From NCBI GenBank assembly GCA_009869945.1, contig WIXG01000180.1:1-64000 (forward strand): DNA of 64,000 bases, written 5' to 3'. The notes beneath the pieces are model-generated. The model was given only the letters and a program-made list of their open reading frames with translations. It had not been told where the DNA came from and made no database searches. Position 1 is the first letter of the stretch. The number at the start of each line of letters is the position of its first letter. Positions 8,112-20,400 of this stretch are shown in pieces. The position numbers and the translations under genes were made by a program. Source of the stretch: Mesaphorura yosii (lineage: Eukaryota; Arthropoda; Collembola; Poduromorpha; Tullbergiidae).

Positions 8112-11100
8112 ACTTTGAAAACTATTTTTAAAAACTTCTTGCGTCAGACGTCCACTTTTATTTCTGCTCGACAATTCCACCCCCGTCCGCCAAACACAAA
8201 CCACTTGCGAAGACACAAATCATTTATTTTTAGACGCTGTAAACACGAGGATTCCAGACTAGATTTCATTTCTGAAAATGTGATGTTTTTCCATTCCTTG
8301 AGATCAAGTTGTTGTGTTTGTCTTTTTGCGAAACAGTTGCGAAAAGTAAGAAGAAAGCAAACAGAAGAAAAGGGGACGAGAGTCCACACTCTGAATGCGT
8401 GAATGGAAACACAAAAATACTCGCAACACTTTAGAAATGATACAGAGGTACATTGCATTCAAGTGCACAACCAAAGCAGAGATTGAATGGGACGAATTGG
8501 TTTGAATAGTTTGGAGCAAACTGAGAGAGTTGGCGCGTGAGGATGCAGATGGTGATGATGATGCTGGTTCGTGATTTCGACGCGATCCAGGAGCAGTGCC
8601 CGCAGACAACAAGTGAGCTTCGAAGTGCAAGATGGGCCGGAAGAAAGTATGAGAGGAAAATGCCATTAAAAACAGGACTGAATTATTCAACAAGTTTCGA
8701 GATCAATTTTCTTCACACCCTTGAGACAAGATTACAAAAGCGCTTGTACACCAACAACAGGCAAAGTGAGGAAACCAAACACCATAAGACGCTCTGTAAA
8801 CTAAGAACAAATTTTAACGACGCATCTTTTTATTCACCGAAAGTGGTTTTCCTAGTCCGCTGTTTTCATAACCTTCTCCAAGACAACCAAGAATCAGAGT
8901 GGGGGCTCAAGATTTCCAGTCCACTCGCAATATGGGCTTAATTAAGTTCACAAATGGACAATCTTGGCGCCTCCTTTCTTGTTCTGTGGGCAATAAACCA
9001 TCGGCTCGCTCGCGGCATGAATGTAATCATAAACATTGTCACCGACTGCAGGAGTACCCCCTTGGTCCGCCAGGATGGAAGTGGCGAGTAATGTGCTATG
9101 CATGCGAGTAGGTGCTGAAAGATAAGAAAGAGTTGCGGTCGTCACTTATCTGGAAACTTTTGTGAGAAAAGTAATTTCGCGGAATATATTTATGAGTTGA
9201 CGCTATTCATTGCAGACCGACTTTAAAAAGAAAGTTTCATGTCGAGAAGTCAAGCGAATCAAGCCTATTCAGCATCCGCCCGGAATTCATGGTGATTTAG
9301 TAATTTAGAACTTGTCCAGCATTTGCTTGCTCACCTTTCTCTTCCTCCTTCAAGTGGTCCGCGAGCAAAAGCTGCAGATGCGTGGACGGCGGTTGCGGCA
9401 GCAGAAAGCTGGTGCCTGGTATTATTGTGTTGCTTCAACTGTCGCATTCTTCTTTCAGTCGGAGAAACAAAGAGAGAAAAGGTATTCTGGGAAATATTGT
9501 AGTCAAAATAATAACATACCACCCTTTGTCATGGAATCTACAAAAATCGATGAGAACATTGCATGCTTCCAATGTCATCTGTGTATATTTTTTCCACGTC
9601 TCCACCATGTTTCATACCGACGACAAGAAGTCAAGGGAAAGAGAATGGCTGCAACGAATTCGGTGATAATTCCAACAAAAATGTTCACCTTGGCTTCATA
9701 AATTCCTTCGCAAATTCCCAAGATCTCACCTAATCGCATGCAGGAAGCGAGGCCGCAAATTATGCGACTGCAACGTGAGGCAAGAAAATTCATTCATGCA
9801 TGAACAGTACGCTGACGTAACATTCGCGTCTTAATTCATGCAGAAGAGCGACTTGAATTGGTCGTGCCTGAAGAACAGCACTGGTACGACAGATTTCACC
9901 CTGGCGCAATTAAGCGAAGATTTGTCCAATGTCATTCGTGTGTGGAAATTGGATAATTGATGGCTCAAGGTGCGAGAGGAAATAATTAAGACCTTTCAAG
10001 CGTCCAACTTTTTTCCACTTGGCAAGGCGTTCCAACGTTGCTGAAAACTAGAGGAAGGAGAACAGGAATGACTATGAGATTGGTGACGGTGCGTGTCTCG
10101 ATTTATTCTTTTCTCCAAGCACAGCAGCATTCCTGTGCAGCGTGTGCGTAGTGCGTACCGTTTAGTTCAGTGCATTCTAAAGAATGAAATCGAATTTTAG
10201 AACCGCTTGTGGGGTGAGCGGTCCCGAGAGGTTCATATCTTTATGGAAACTCTTCCTGCATCCACGGTTCCACATTACACCGAAAGTCTGAGGTTGCTCA
10301 GCTCACGTATGAAATGCAAGTCGAACTAAGGTCTGGCAAGGTGGGCCGCTCTCATTATGTAATATTAGAAATAACCAGACATAAAAAAAGGAGTAAAAAC
10401 CTCGTCCTTTGTACAAAAAACTGCCTCTTCAACGACAATTTTTCCAGGAATGTCATTCTTATCAAAGAAGACACTGATTTAAATGTCCGTGCGCCGACTC
10501 TCACTAGAAGCGTGTTTACTCGGTCCTTTACAATGAGTCAACAATGCAAAATTCAAAACATGCACTCGCAGGACGACGAAAACACCAGTCACGGCCGTTG
10601 GATTGACTTTTCGTCATAAATCAAAAATTCAGTTTTGATAATGAAAACTTTGTGGTGTTGGGGAACATCTGTGAACTGTGTTGAGTTGAAGGGAAAATAG
10701 AAAAAGTTTGCACGGAGCATCTTCCCATACTTAAATAAGCACATCCTCTGGCATTCATATTTCATCAGTGAAAGATGAAAAGTACATATGAACTCGGCCA
10801 ATGCAGTTTGGTGCTGCTTAGAGCTAAATTCAGAGTTAACCCAAGTTAAAGCCACCTCGCCTTATTATGCATCATAAATGTATCTCAACTTTCTTAAGAA
10901 ATGTATTTTTATAAAGTTTTATAAACTTAAATCAGAAATATTCGCGCTATGCTGAAAGCCGGAGTCTGCTTATAGTTTTGGGTCTGGCGTTCAGCAGCAA
11001 GTGCGTCTGGTGTTGAAGTTTGTGACAACTGTCACTGGAACTGACCACGATTAAACTTAACTTATTATCACTGGCTATTTTTCAGCTGAAGTTTTGAACT

Positions 11101-11280
11101 GAATACCTGTGCGCGTCTTGAGTCGGTTGAGACTCAAGGGAATCAATTGCAATTGGGTTTTGGTATGTTTCGCATATCTGTACGAACGAAAGGGGAACGA
11201 ACCGGCGTACAGAACTGCATTTGATCAGCTGGCGAGCAATGGAAAATTCCACAGCAACTTCTGCATCGTCGGCTGAGTGG

Positions 11281-11317
11281 TATAAAAATGAGTCTCGGCT
11301 GCCGAGAGCTCAATCGG
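11281..11317 (+). promoter_or_regulatory. Candidate core promoter (TATA box plus initiator), possibly of gene B
   Basis: TATAAAAA starts at 11281 and a TCAATC initiator-like hexamer places +1 at A 11312, a 31 bp spacing that is the metazoan optimum. A GGAAC at 11339-11343 sits where a DPE would be but matches it only partly. Downstream, CAGTG at 11449-11453 is followed by a good donor (GTAAGG). A non-coding first exon of about 140 nt could therefore splice to AGs at 14355 or 14364, just ahead of the gene B start codon. That link to gene B is inference. The exon would contain a short upstream ORF starting at about 11393. Confidence 0.35.
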
Positions 11318-14300
11318 CGTCTGGCTGCCGACGAAGCAGGAACGAGCTGGCTCTCTACCGCTCACCGCTCTCGACAAGCAGATATGGTGAACTGGTCACG
11401 TGCCCTCAAAAGAGGTTATCCTTAGACCGCGGACCAAACCGTTCTGCGTAGTGGTAAGGTTCTTCGTTTAAACAAAACATCACCAGGCAGACCGGTCCCC
11501 GGCCTCTCAGTTGTTGGTCAAGGGTTGCTTACCACTCCACCGAGTTAGGCTGCGTATTTCTTTAGGTGCGAAAGGTTTTGTTTGACTTTCCTGGCGTGGG
11601 GAAAGGCTTTCTTTTCGATTTAAAGCAAGACTCTCGGTGTGAGAGGTTCTTCACTCTCCTTTTAAAGTTAAGTTGAGGAAAGTGGGTGGCTGGATGGCAA
11701 AAATTTCGGGGGGGGGGGAGGATTTTTCCAAAATTTTAACGTACCAGGCTAAATTTTCATTTTAGGGTAAATTAAGTTAAGATTAATCCTGCTTTAGCAT
11801 TGATTTCCGTTGAGGGGCTGACGTGGCCTCAATAGGTGACGACTTTTGTACAGTTAAAGCGAGTTTTCCCAAAGTAGAAAAAGTTATTCGTCACAAGTTG
11901 TTGCTGCGCTGGAGAAGAGGAAGACGTGAAAGAGTTGGAATTTATTATTGTATTTCGAAAACGGAGAGAAGAGATTTGGAAGAGGCTCAGGGGCTCAAAT
12001 ATTTCGGGCTGTCAGGAACACCTGGGTTGTATTTTAAGGGAACAAGAGAAACCCGTAAAATCTATAAATAGAGAGTAACAACTCATTTACCATACCATCT
12101 GCTTTCCCCGACTCGCTTCCGATATTTTATTGCCGCGCGATCGATCCCTTGTTATTATTTGTTTACTCGAGCAAACAATAACTTTGGTCAAGGAAGTTTA
12201 AACAAATTGCCTTTAATTTTATTTCACATGCGACGGGTACCGAAACCTGAGAAAAGCTGGATGCATGTTCTCCGAAGCAGGTGGTTTTGCTCTGTGCATT
12301 GAATTGCGGATTTAATTGCAAATCCAAGTCGAGACGATGTCCAGCCACAATCACAAAGCTCCGCTGCGGTTGATGGGGACGAAGAAATAGCAAATTTAGT
12401 GGCTTCACTTGAATTTCAATTGAGACTCTGAAGTGCGTTCTGTATGAATAAACTCCCAGTGCACGGGCTTCTGTTGTGACGTGGTGAGATGCTGTTTGAG
12501 CTAAATCGAAGGGAACAGGAAAGGAGTGCGGCAAACAAATGCAGGAGGCAGTGGATGTTGGAGAAAGCTGAGATTGTTTTACGCTTTCCGGAGACTGGAA
12601 ATTTTCCGAGTCATACCTCATACCGACGGCCGTGGAGACCACGAGCTGCTGCGTTATTATTATTGCCCAGCGAAGCAAGTGGTCCTGGTCACAGCTATTT
12701 TTTGTATTGGATTATTGATTGCAATTTTGTTTTTTCAGATTTGCTTTCCTCGTGCCTGCGCTTGTCGGCTCCGCGAATAAATCTGTGTGACTTGTAGACG
12801 ATCCGAACCGACGATCCAATTTCTTCTATTAATGTACGAAATGCCACAGTGGGAATAGCAATGTATTCATCGCCATGAATAGCAGATAAGGAACTCGAGG
12901 AAGGATGCGAGAGAAGAAAAGATTGTATCTATAAGACCCAAATCTGAATAATGCAATCTGGTTGAATCAAAAACAAGCACTCGGGTGAGATATAAGCAAC
13001 TTGTGGAAGCGTGAGTCACAAGGAACGTCAACCTCATTTCTTTGGCAAAACAAACTCATGTCATATGCTCATGTTTCTCAAACAAACAAGGCAATCTCAT
13101 TCAGTCACCACAATTCGTGGAAGGACAGGTGACTACTAAGCTGTCTAAGCTTCTGCAAATAAGTAGAAAAATTAATCCAATGATCGAGCAGCAGGGGATG
13201 GAAACTTGACGCTGCAAATGTGTTAATCAACAACACGCGAACATTCACTGATTATATTCTTTATTTGGACCAGATTTATTTCCCTTTGTCGTTTTCCTAA
13301 TCATGAGACCAATGCCAGCCAGCCTTGCTTTTGGCGCATGGGCGAAAACTTGCACCGTTTAGCAGAGACTTCATCATTATACTTCCTCCTGTTATGATAA
13401 TGAGATGAGGTCAAAAAACTAGGAATGGCTGCCACGTCCGAGCTAAAAGATCACGGCCCTTGTTGGAGTTCAACCTCGTTAAAAGAATGCGTTTCGTGCT
13501 AATGAGACGAGTGCCTGGCTCACCTCACCAGCCTCGGCGAAGAGACGCTTGCAATTTAAATGAAGTGGGGCATGTGTGACTGGCGAAATGATTGTAAAAG
13601 TGCGACAGATGTAAGATTGGAGAGCCAGTTTAATTCGTCCTTATATAGGTAAATATTGTGGAAGCGAAGACAAAAGATAATGAGATTGTTGGTCGATATT
13701 CGGTTGAATGTGTAAGCTAAAATGGTGCATCATTCTATATTATAATGAGACTCTCTCTGGTTTAATGATGGTTGTGGTTCACTTCTCACTTTCTTCTGCC
13801 ACCAAGTTGTGGTGCGGTTCAGTTTTCTCTTTCACTCTTTTCGTATTCTGGTTTTTCGTCTTACCTTTCCTGTTCCACCACACCATTTTTCTCACTCTCA
13901 GCCTTGCACATTCATGGCCTGTGCGGCTCTCCACGTTCAGTTCGTATAAGTTCCCATCTCCAGCAACAGGGACTCTTGTGCTTGGGTCCGTGCCTGCGTT
14001 GACGCATGTTCTGGTTCCTGTTGTCTTTTCGTTCGCTTTCACTCTGAGATTCTGTTTTGTTCCAGCTCAGTTACAGAGTAAAAGTTGCTTGAGCACGCGT
14101 TTCCTCTCCTTTCTCATTCCCATTCAGACTCTTGAACCCGTCTCGTGTCGGCTTGAGTCTCTCGTCTCAACTTGTGAAAAACAACAATGAACTGCCGGTG
14201 CAAAGTACCATCCTGCACCTTGCTGAATTGATTCATAATTTAAGTTCAAGCTAAATTAGGGTGAGTTCGAAAGTGTGCTAAGATTTACTACACGGATTAA

Positions 14301-14376
14301 TTTCAAACTATGATAGTGGTAGCAATTTGTTTGTGATTTCTCCAAGTCGCGGTAGGGTTCGTAGAATTCATACACG

Positions 14377-14434
14377 ATGTCAAGCTTCAAGAGCTTCCAC
14401 ATCTCTCTCTCTTTGCTTCAAGTCATCATTTCAG
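14377..14434 (+). CDS. Dscam: Gene B: start codon and signal peptide exon
   Basis: ATG at 14377 opens 19 codons with a hydrophobic core (HISLSLLQVIIS), ending in phase 1 before a strong donor GTAAGAG at 14435. Joining to 18695 restores a glycine codon and reads on into Ig1 without a break, and this exon is what makes the total length divisible by three. No other ATG plus hydrophobic stretch plus phase 1 donor was noticed within 4 kb upstream of Ig1. The 4,260 bp first intron is by far the longest in the gene, which is usual for a signal-peptide exon. Confidence 0.75.
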
Positions 14435-17400
14435 GTAAGAGTAAATTTAAAGTCATGAAAATTATTTTGTGTTGACGGGAACGAGCCTTGCTACCCATGA
14501 ATCGGATTTCAGAGGCATTTTGCGAATTAGGTAGGCAGAAATCAGTAGAATAAAGAGTCTGATACCCGATAATGCCAAAACAAAATTGGAAAGTTTCTCC
14601 TGCACGGAGTTAGAAATTGAAAAACTGTTCCTCCGAGCACACTCAGGTTGCGATCTCTCTGGCTTGAGACATGATACGATGAGTAAGCCTCGACATCCTC
14701 CTTTTCTGTTTTCACCTTAAAGCTTGCCTGCAGACAGAGGAACGAAATCTTAATCTTGTGCTGAATGTGACTGACAGTTTTTAGAAAAATAATTTTCCAA
14801 CGGATTATGCAAATGACGAACGTCTCTCATCTACTCCAACTGTTGTAGCAGAAAGCACTTCAACAGATGCCAAGCATTTTGACGGGTGAATAACCGCATC
14901 AATTTCAGATGCTGCCTGTTCATGAGGATCTCCCTCATTATCATGTTCTGAATGCGCGGTCCTCCGGAACTGAAACTAATTAGTTGAATCGCCAACTTGT
15001 CTATTACTTGGCCCACATAAGGACTCAATTAATTAACCCAATTAAGATCCTCGAATAATGCCGATGTAAGTAAACTGCCGATTCTGCGAATTTCGCATTC
15101 TGCTCTCAACAAACTGTGGTATAAGAGCCGAGACGTAATTTCAAATCTAGACTAAGCAAATTTCGTCTTGGCAAAACTTCGTAACTCACTTCTTTCCTTT
15201 CTTGTGCAAGTAATTAATTGAAGCTGGTGTGACTTTAATTTCTTACCAAATACTTTACTGACTTTGCTGAATTATGAAAATTATAGAAAGGAAGTTGGAA
15301 AGAGGGAAGAAGTGAATCAAAAGGAACTTTTTCCATTCCGGCTTGGCTTTTGTCAGAATGAAATTTGAGCAGAGCTTCACTTGCAACTTTATGAAAACGC
15401 AGACACAGCAGCGAGGCAGGAGAAGAAACATCATTTTTATAAAATTCACTCATGTACCACCGCATTCCATTAGCAAGAGAAAAATATGGCTTAGTTTTGG
15501 AAAGGAATAATAGAGACAGGACGGGCACGCCATGCATATGCATGAGAAACGGCTGCCGGACGCGATAGAGGAATTCGTTGCGGAAACATGACTCCTCAAA
15601 TAATAAAGTGTGTCGTATTTTCTCCTTTTTGTCAAACCAGTAAAAAGAAGTAGGAAAGAAAGGCATAGGAAGAGAGAGTAGGAAGTCTGGCATGACTGAC
15701 TGCTCCGAATATGCATAAAAGTTTACGGGGTGCATCATCTGGTCCACGTAATAAACTGCAGAGATCAAGTTAGAAAAGGCACACTGCCTAAAACCGGGAA
15801 AATGAGTAGGAATGCATTGGAAGAGCAAAAAGCGGCCGGGAACATACTTTTCTCAGACGTTGTCCAACTTTTAGAAAGGAAGAAGGCCCGTTTTCTGCAT
15901 AATAGTTTCGCGTGGGACATACAACTGGCCTGCAGACAGCTTCAAAAGCAGTCGCCTACTTTACAATTTGTTGGGCCGTAATCTAGGAGAGGAACGTATG
16001 AAATGGGAGACAACGAATGCAATAATAAAGATAAGAAAACCCAGCAAAGTATCACCGTTTGGAGCTCGGCATTAATATTTGTCGTATTACACGTAATGGA
16101 GAGAATCTAAATAAAAGATATGTTCGCCTCAGTCAGTGGACAAGGACCGTGTCTAATCTTAATTCTAAATAAATACAACATATCAAACCAGAATGTAAAA
16201 GTCACGTCGCGTTAACATTTCCCTGAGACGTGTGTCGAGATGTGGTACGTATTGGGCTCGGTGTTGAGAGTGAGAGGTAACGAATGAGAAAAGTTGAAAG
16301 ATAAAGGTGGAAGTTTGGTTGTTCCAGATTTATTTTCCTGTCTCTCTCTGTACACAACAAAAGTTTGTCATAATTCAAAATATTAGAGAAAGTACTCCAG
16401 CGTTTGCACGAACGTTCATCTTTACTCGAATACTACGGCATGCATGCACGCCAGCCTCCGCTTTGTTTCAGCTGCAAAGTTTTGCGCTAATTGCATGGGA
16501 GGAAAATATGCACGCTCACATTCCACTCAAACTTCACATGAACGATGGACGCCGCTGTGTCTCTGTCTCTTGGTTCTTGTTAATCTCATAAGCATGCTGT
16601 GTGACGGCAAACAAGCAAAGGATAAACAGACGGACTAATTTCCGAGGAAGCAGGCACTTGGAACGCAGCTAGGAGGAAGGGATTTATTTGCATAGCGAAT
16701 CTGATACTGATTCTACCTTAAAACTGGACCGAGTCAACGTCACCGACTGGATTACAGTAAAAAAAACTCGTGAAACGCGCGTGTTTGTTTTTGTTTAATA
16801 TTTGGCTGAACTCAGTCAGTCAAAATAATTATGACAGACTCAATGGAAGCACATGTCGTTCACGGTGTCTATCTAGATACTGTGTACGGGTATACGGATT
16901 ACGGAATGAGTGCATGCCCGAAAGGAGAAAGAAAGACGACCGAATTCGACGTGTCTAGGTAAACGAGGCAGCTAAGTAGAGGGAGCAAGTGGATGAAGTT
17001 GATGGATGGGACGGTAATAATTGGTGTGCGAGTCTGTGGGTAGTCTTTATCAGTCGACTTAGTTTCAATACACTGGCGCTGTGTGTATTTCATTATTACC
17101 TCGGTCCAATACCCGCACCTTCGTGGACTTACTCGGAAGGAAGGAGGCTCAATGGTCGGAAATAAGGAGAGAAGGTAAAAAAAATAAGGTGAAAGAGTCG
17201 TTTACTTCCATCATATTGTATTATACGAGGAAATAAAGGGTCTTTGAGAACAAAGTCGAGGGAAGGGATTAGTTGACACACTCTTTCCCATTTCACATAG
17301 ATTCGCAGTCGGCCAGAAATGGGAAAATACGAAGGAGGAGATGCGAGGATTGTTACGTTTTTCAGCCGCGCTGCGTGCGTCTGAAAGTCCTTTCTCTGTC

Positions 17401-20400
17401 TCCGCACTTCTTTTCACTTGAGTCGACATCAACAAAGTCAGTCGCAGCGTGCAGTTTTCTTTTTCTCCTTCCTCCTGAACGAAACAATCTCAGCAGTGAC
17501 ACTCGTTTTCCTTTCTCCGGAGATTTGATGCTACCAGTCAACGTAATTCTTCATGAAAGTAAACATGCATTCTTCTCATCTTTCTCATTTCTATCCTATT
17601 TCACGATAACCATATCACACTCTCCACGGCCCACACAAAGGCTAAATGAAAAAATGATCTGCCGAAAGAAAAATTACACCTTCTTTCATCTGAACCGGCA
17701 TCATTCATCCAACCAGACAGCTAGTCTGCAATTCCCACTCTGCTGGCTCATGGCATCGTTTCCAATTTTCATCTCAACCCCACAAGCATACCCACAATTT
17801 CCATTCCCAAAGGAAGCATTTAATTATCGCGAGCGGCGAATTTGAATAAACTGGAGTCACCTGCTCAGGCTGGCCCTGGCCTGGAGATTTTCTGTATTCA
17901 CGTTCGCAACGCCAACAAATCCATGAAACCACTGAAATCAGTCTCGTTTTGCTCCACGTTAGTGGAATTTCTTGTATCTGAGCTTACAACATGCCAAATA
18001 CACTTTTTGTATCAACGCTCCTTGCAACTTTAAAAGAAACTACTTCATTCATTTTCCACCAAATTCAATCAGAACCCACAGTTTGATTCTGCAAAACGAA
18101 AGCGGTCAATTCAAAATAAAATCTTGAAATTGACATCCTGAGGCAGATTTTTACCTATTCATGCAACTTTAAAGGAAAGAGTAAAACATTTCAAGGGCGC
18201 TCTAATTTCGCGTTGCACGGCTCATTATCGCGGCCCGATTATCGTGAGAACATATTATCGCGACAAGTTTATCGGCTAAGGACCACCCGGCAATGAACTC
18301 CCCCTCCCTGAGCTAAAAATAGCCCAAGGGGCCACCCCACAAAGAACTCCCACCCAACCGATAATTTTACCTGCAATAAACTGTGTTCTGCAATAACGTT
18401 GTCCGGCGATAAATTTTTCCACGAGAAAACTGTCGATGGCAAGAATCTGGCACTGCGATGGATTGGAATCAGCAATGATCTAGTCGCGGTAAACTGTCGT
18501 AGAATCCTTGGAAGAAACACATAAGAAATTCGACAATGAAAAGACCCAAGCCAGCTAATGTTTGGAAGGGCGAATGAACGTCCGAAACTCAAACTAATGG
18601 AGCTTCTCACCCAACGCACGGAACCTGACTTTCACTTTTCTATTACCGAATTTCAACCGTAAGCGTAATCGAATTTTTTTTTTTGCATTGTAAGGTTTCG
18701 ACTGCGTTTATGCCTCCGTCGGACCATCCTTCGTACAGGAACCACCTTCAAAAGTAGAATTCGTCAATGAAGTAGGCGTGAGGATCAATTGCAGTGCCAA
18801 AGGACGACCGCCGCCAGCTGTTCGGTGGACACTGAACCAAGCTCCTGTGACGGATGTTCCTGGGCTCAGATACATTTCTCCAGATGGGGCCCTTATTCTG
18901 CCGCCGATCGCTCGGGAGTCCTTCAGACCGGATGCCGTTTATAAGTGTGCTGCTTCCAATTCATTTGGTACAATTGTCAGCGTCGATGTTCAAGTCCGTG
19001 GGGGTAAGTGCTTAAGCGCTTAATTGTTCATCATTATTTAATGGTTTGGTTCCATATGCTTTTATTGCATCGACCCAATGCCACAGGCAAGGTTTGCGGT
19101 GTGACGGTGTGCGTCATTCATCTAGCAGCCTGAAAGTTATTCCCATTCTGAATCCCAAAGCTACACGTTGCTGTGCAAACAGCAAAGTGCCGCCAGATAT
19201 CATTAAACTTTAATTGATGCTAATATGCAGTTAAATTAAGTGACGCTTGCTTTCCCAATGGAATCTGGAAGCCTACGGCATTCAAGATAAAAACCCAGAC
19301 AGTGGACTGAATTCGCTGTTCGCGACTAGTTATTCTAAATAGGGCAGTAATACGTGATGTCGAGCATATGTTCGTAAAATAAATCTACTTGGAAGCTTGT
19401 TATTCCATTCGAAACATGAATCAAATCGAAATGTGAGATTCAATTCTGATCCCGTGCCGTGTATATCTCCACTGCTCCTCATGGAAATTGAGACTGTCTG
19501 ATTTCCTTCAAGAAGCGTATTGTGTGCTGATTGTGTGTCAGTTGACAGACAGAGTCCATGAATTGAAGGTGCGGGAATTGTGTCGATCTGTCTCTGGCAG
19601 TGACTGAAATCCTATTTCTCGTTAGACTATCTTACAATATCGATATCGCATTCACGCTTCATCACCTCGGACAGCTTTGGCGAAGAAATCCATCAACCCG
19701 CTATCCACAATTCTGTCGTGCGCCTTTCCTATTTAACAAAAATCTAAAGCAAGTGCCAAGATTGTCATAATTTCATAGGCAGACGCTGCCAAAGACTGCA
19801 TACTAAACGCTGAGCAATTCGATTCGGCTCGCACAAGTGACCTATTTAACAGAATACAATATGAGAAAGGCAGACTATTGCTGAATCCTTCCGCAAACTG
19901 TGCTTTTAATATTTTGTGCATTAGATTTGGTCTTGAATAATTCAGTACCACGGGACTGACTTTCCCCCGAAGCTGTCTGTCTCACATCACGCATCTCTCT
20001 GTCTTGTCTTCTTTACACAACTTTCACTTTAACAACAATGACTCTGGCAGATTGTCTAACCAAATTCATAATTGTTTAATGCCTTAATCTGTATAATGCT
20101 CTGCTCATAAAAATTACATGGCGGAAATTGGATGACTAGATGGAAGACTCACTGCATCCAGCATAAGGCAGCGCTTAAAGTAGCTTGTTTCTCTTGTTTC
20201 TACGAACTGTCTTGAATAGCATTTTCAAGCTGTTGAGAGTCAAGGCTGCTGTTGTGGCAAAAATATTGCAAAAGAATGCACAAGAACCGTGTAAACCCGC
20301 TACTTATTTACGCCGGTCTTAATGTCAAAGTGCATTAAGTTTGGGGCTCAGAGATCTAAACACTCCTAACAAAGACTGACGACTGTGGTGGGACTAGCAA

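Larger units (their letters stand above)
7554..14376. other. Intergenic region between genes A and B (may include gene B 5'UTR)
   Basis: I see no supported coding exon here. ORFs of up to 171 codons (minus strand near 12.2-12.7 kb) and 160 codons (plus strand near 13.7-14.2 kb, reading a pyrimidine-rich stretch) show no recognisable domain. Items of note are the gene A poly(A) signal near 8106, an 11-G run at 11708-11718, and the TATA plus initiator pair at 11281-11312 described separately. Confidence 0.6.
14435..18694 (+). other. Gene B intron 1 (4.26 kb)
   Basis: This long first intron shows no Ig or FNIII-like exon on either strand. It contains a perfect 14 bp palindrome resembling a POU-dimer site (15531-15544), a fold-back inverted repeat (18225-18412), and a 197-codon minus-strand ORF (15235-15828) with no recognisable domain. 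Being long and first, it is a natural place for enhancers, but this is inference. Confidence 0.6.

Noticed and set aside
11451-11545. Short inverted AGTGGTAAG / CTTACCACT pair considered as a tRNA-like or transposon end
   Set aside because: Only 9 bp, no cloverleaf pairing and no TFC-type B box.
12163-12678. Minus-strand ORF of 171 codons
   Set aside because: No domain, no splice context and low-complexity hydrophobic composition; plausible by chance in 64 kb.
12526-12780. Plus-strand ORF of 84 codons with a strong hydrophobic helix near its end
   Set aside because: The helix comes from a T-rich stretch that itself looks like an intron end (TTTTTTCAG). No family is recognised and it overlaps a longer chance ORF on the other strand.
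13708-14190. Plus-strand ORF of 160 codons rich in Ser, Phe and Leu just upstream of gene B
   Set aside because: It reads through a pyrimidine-rich stretch (CTTTCT-type), which gives such residues in any frame; no start context or domain.
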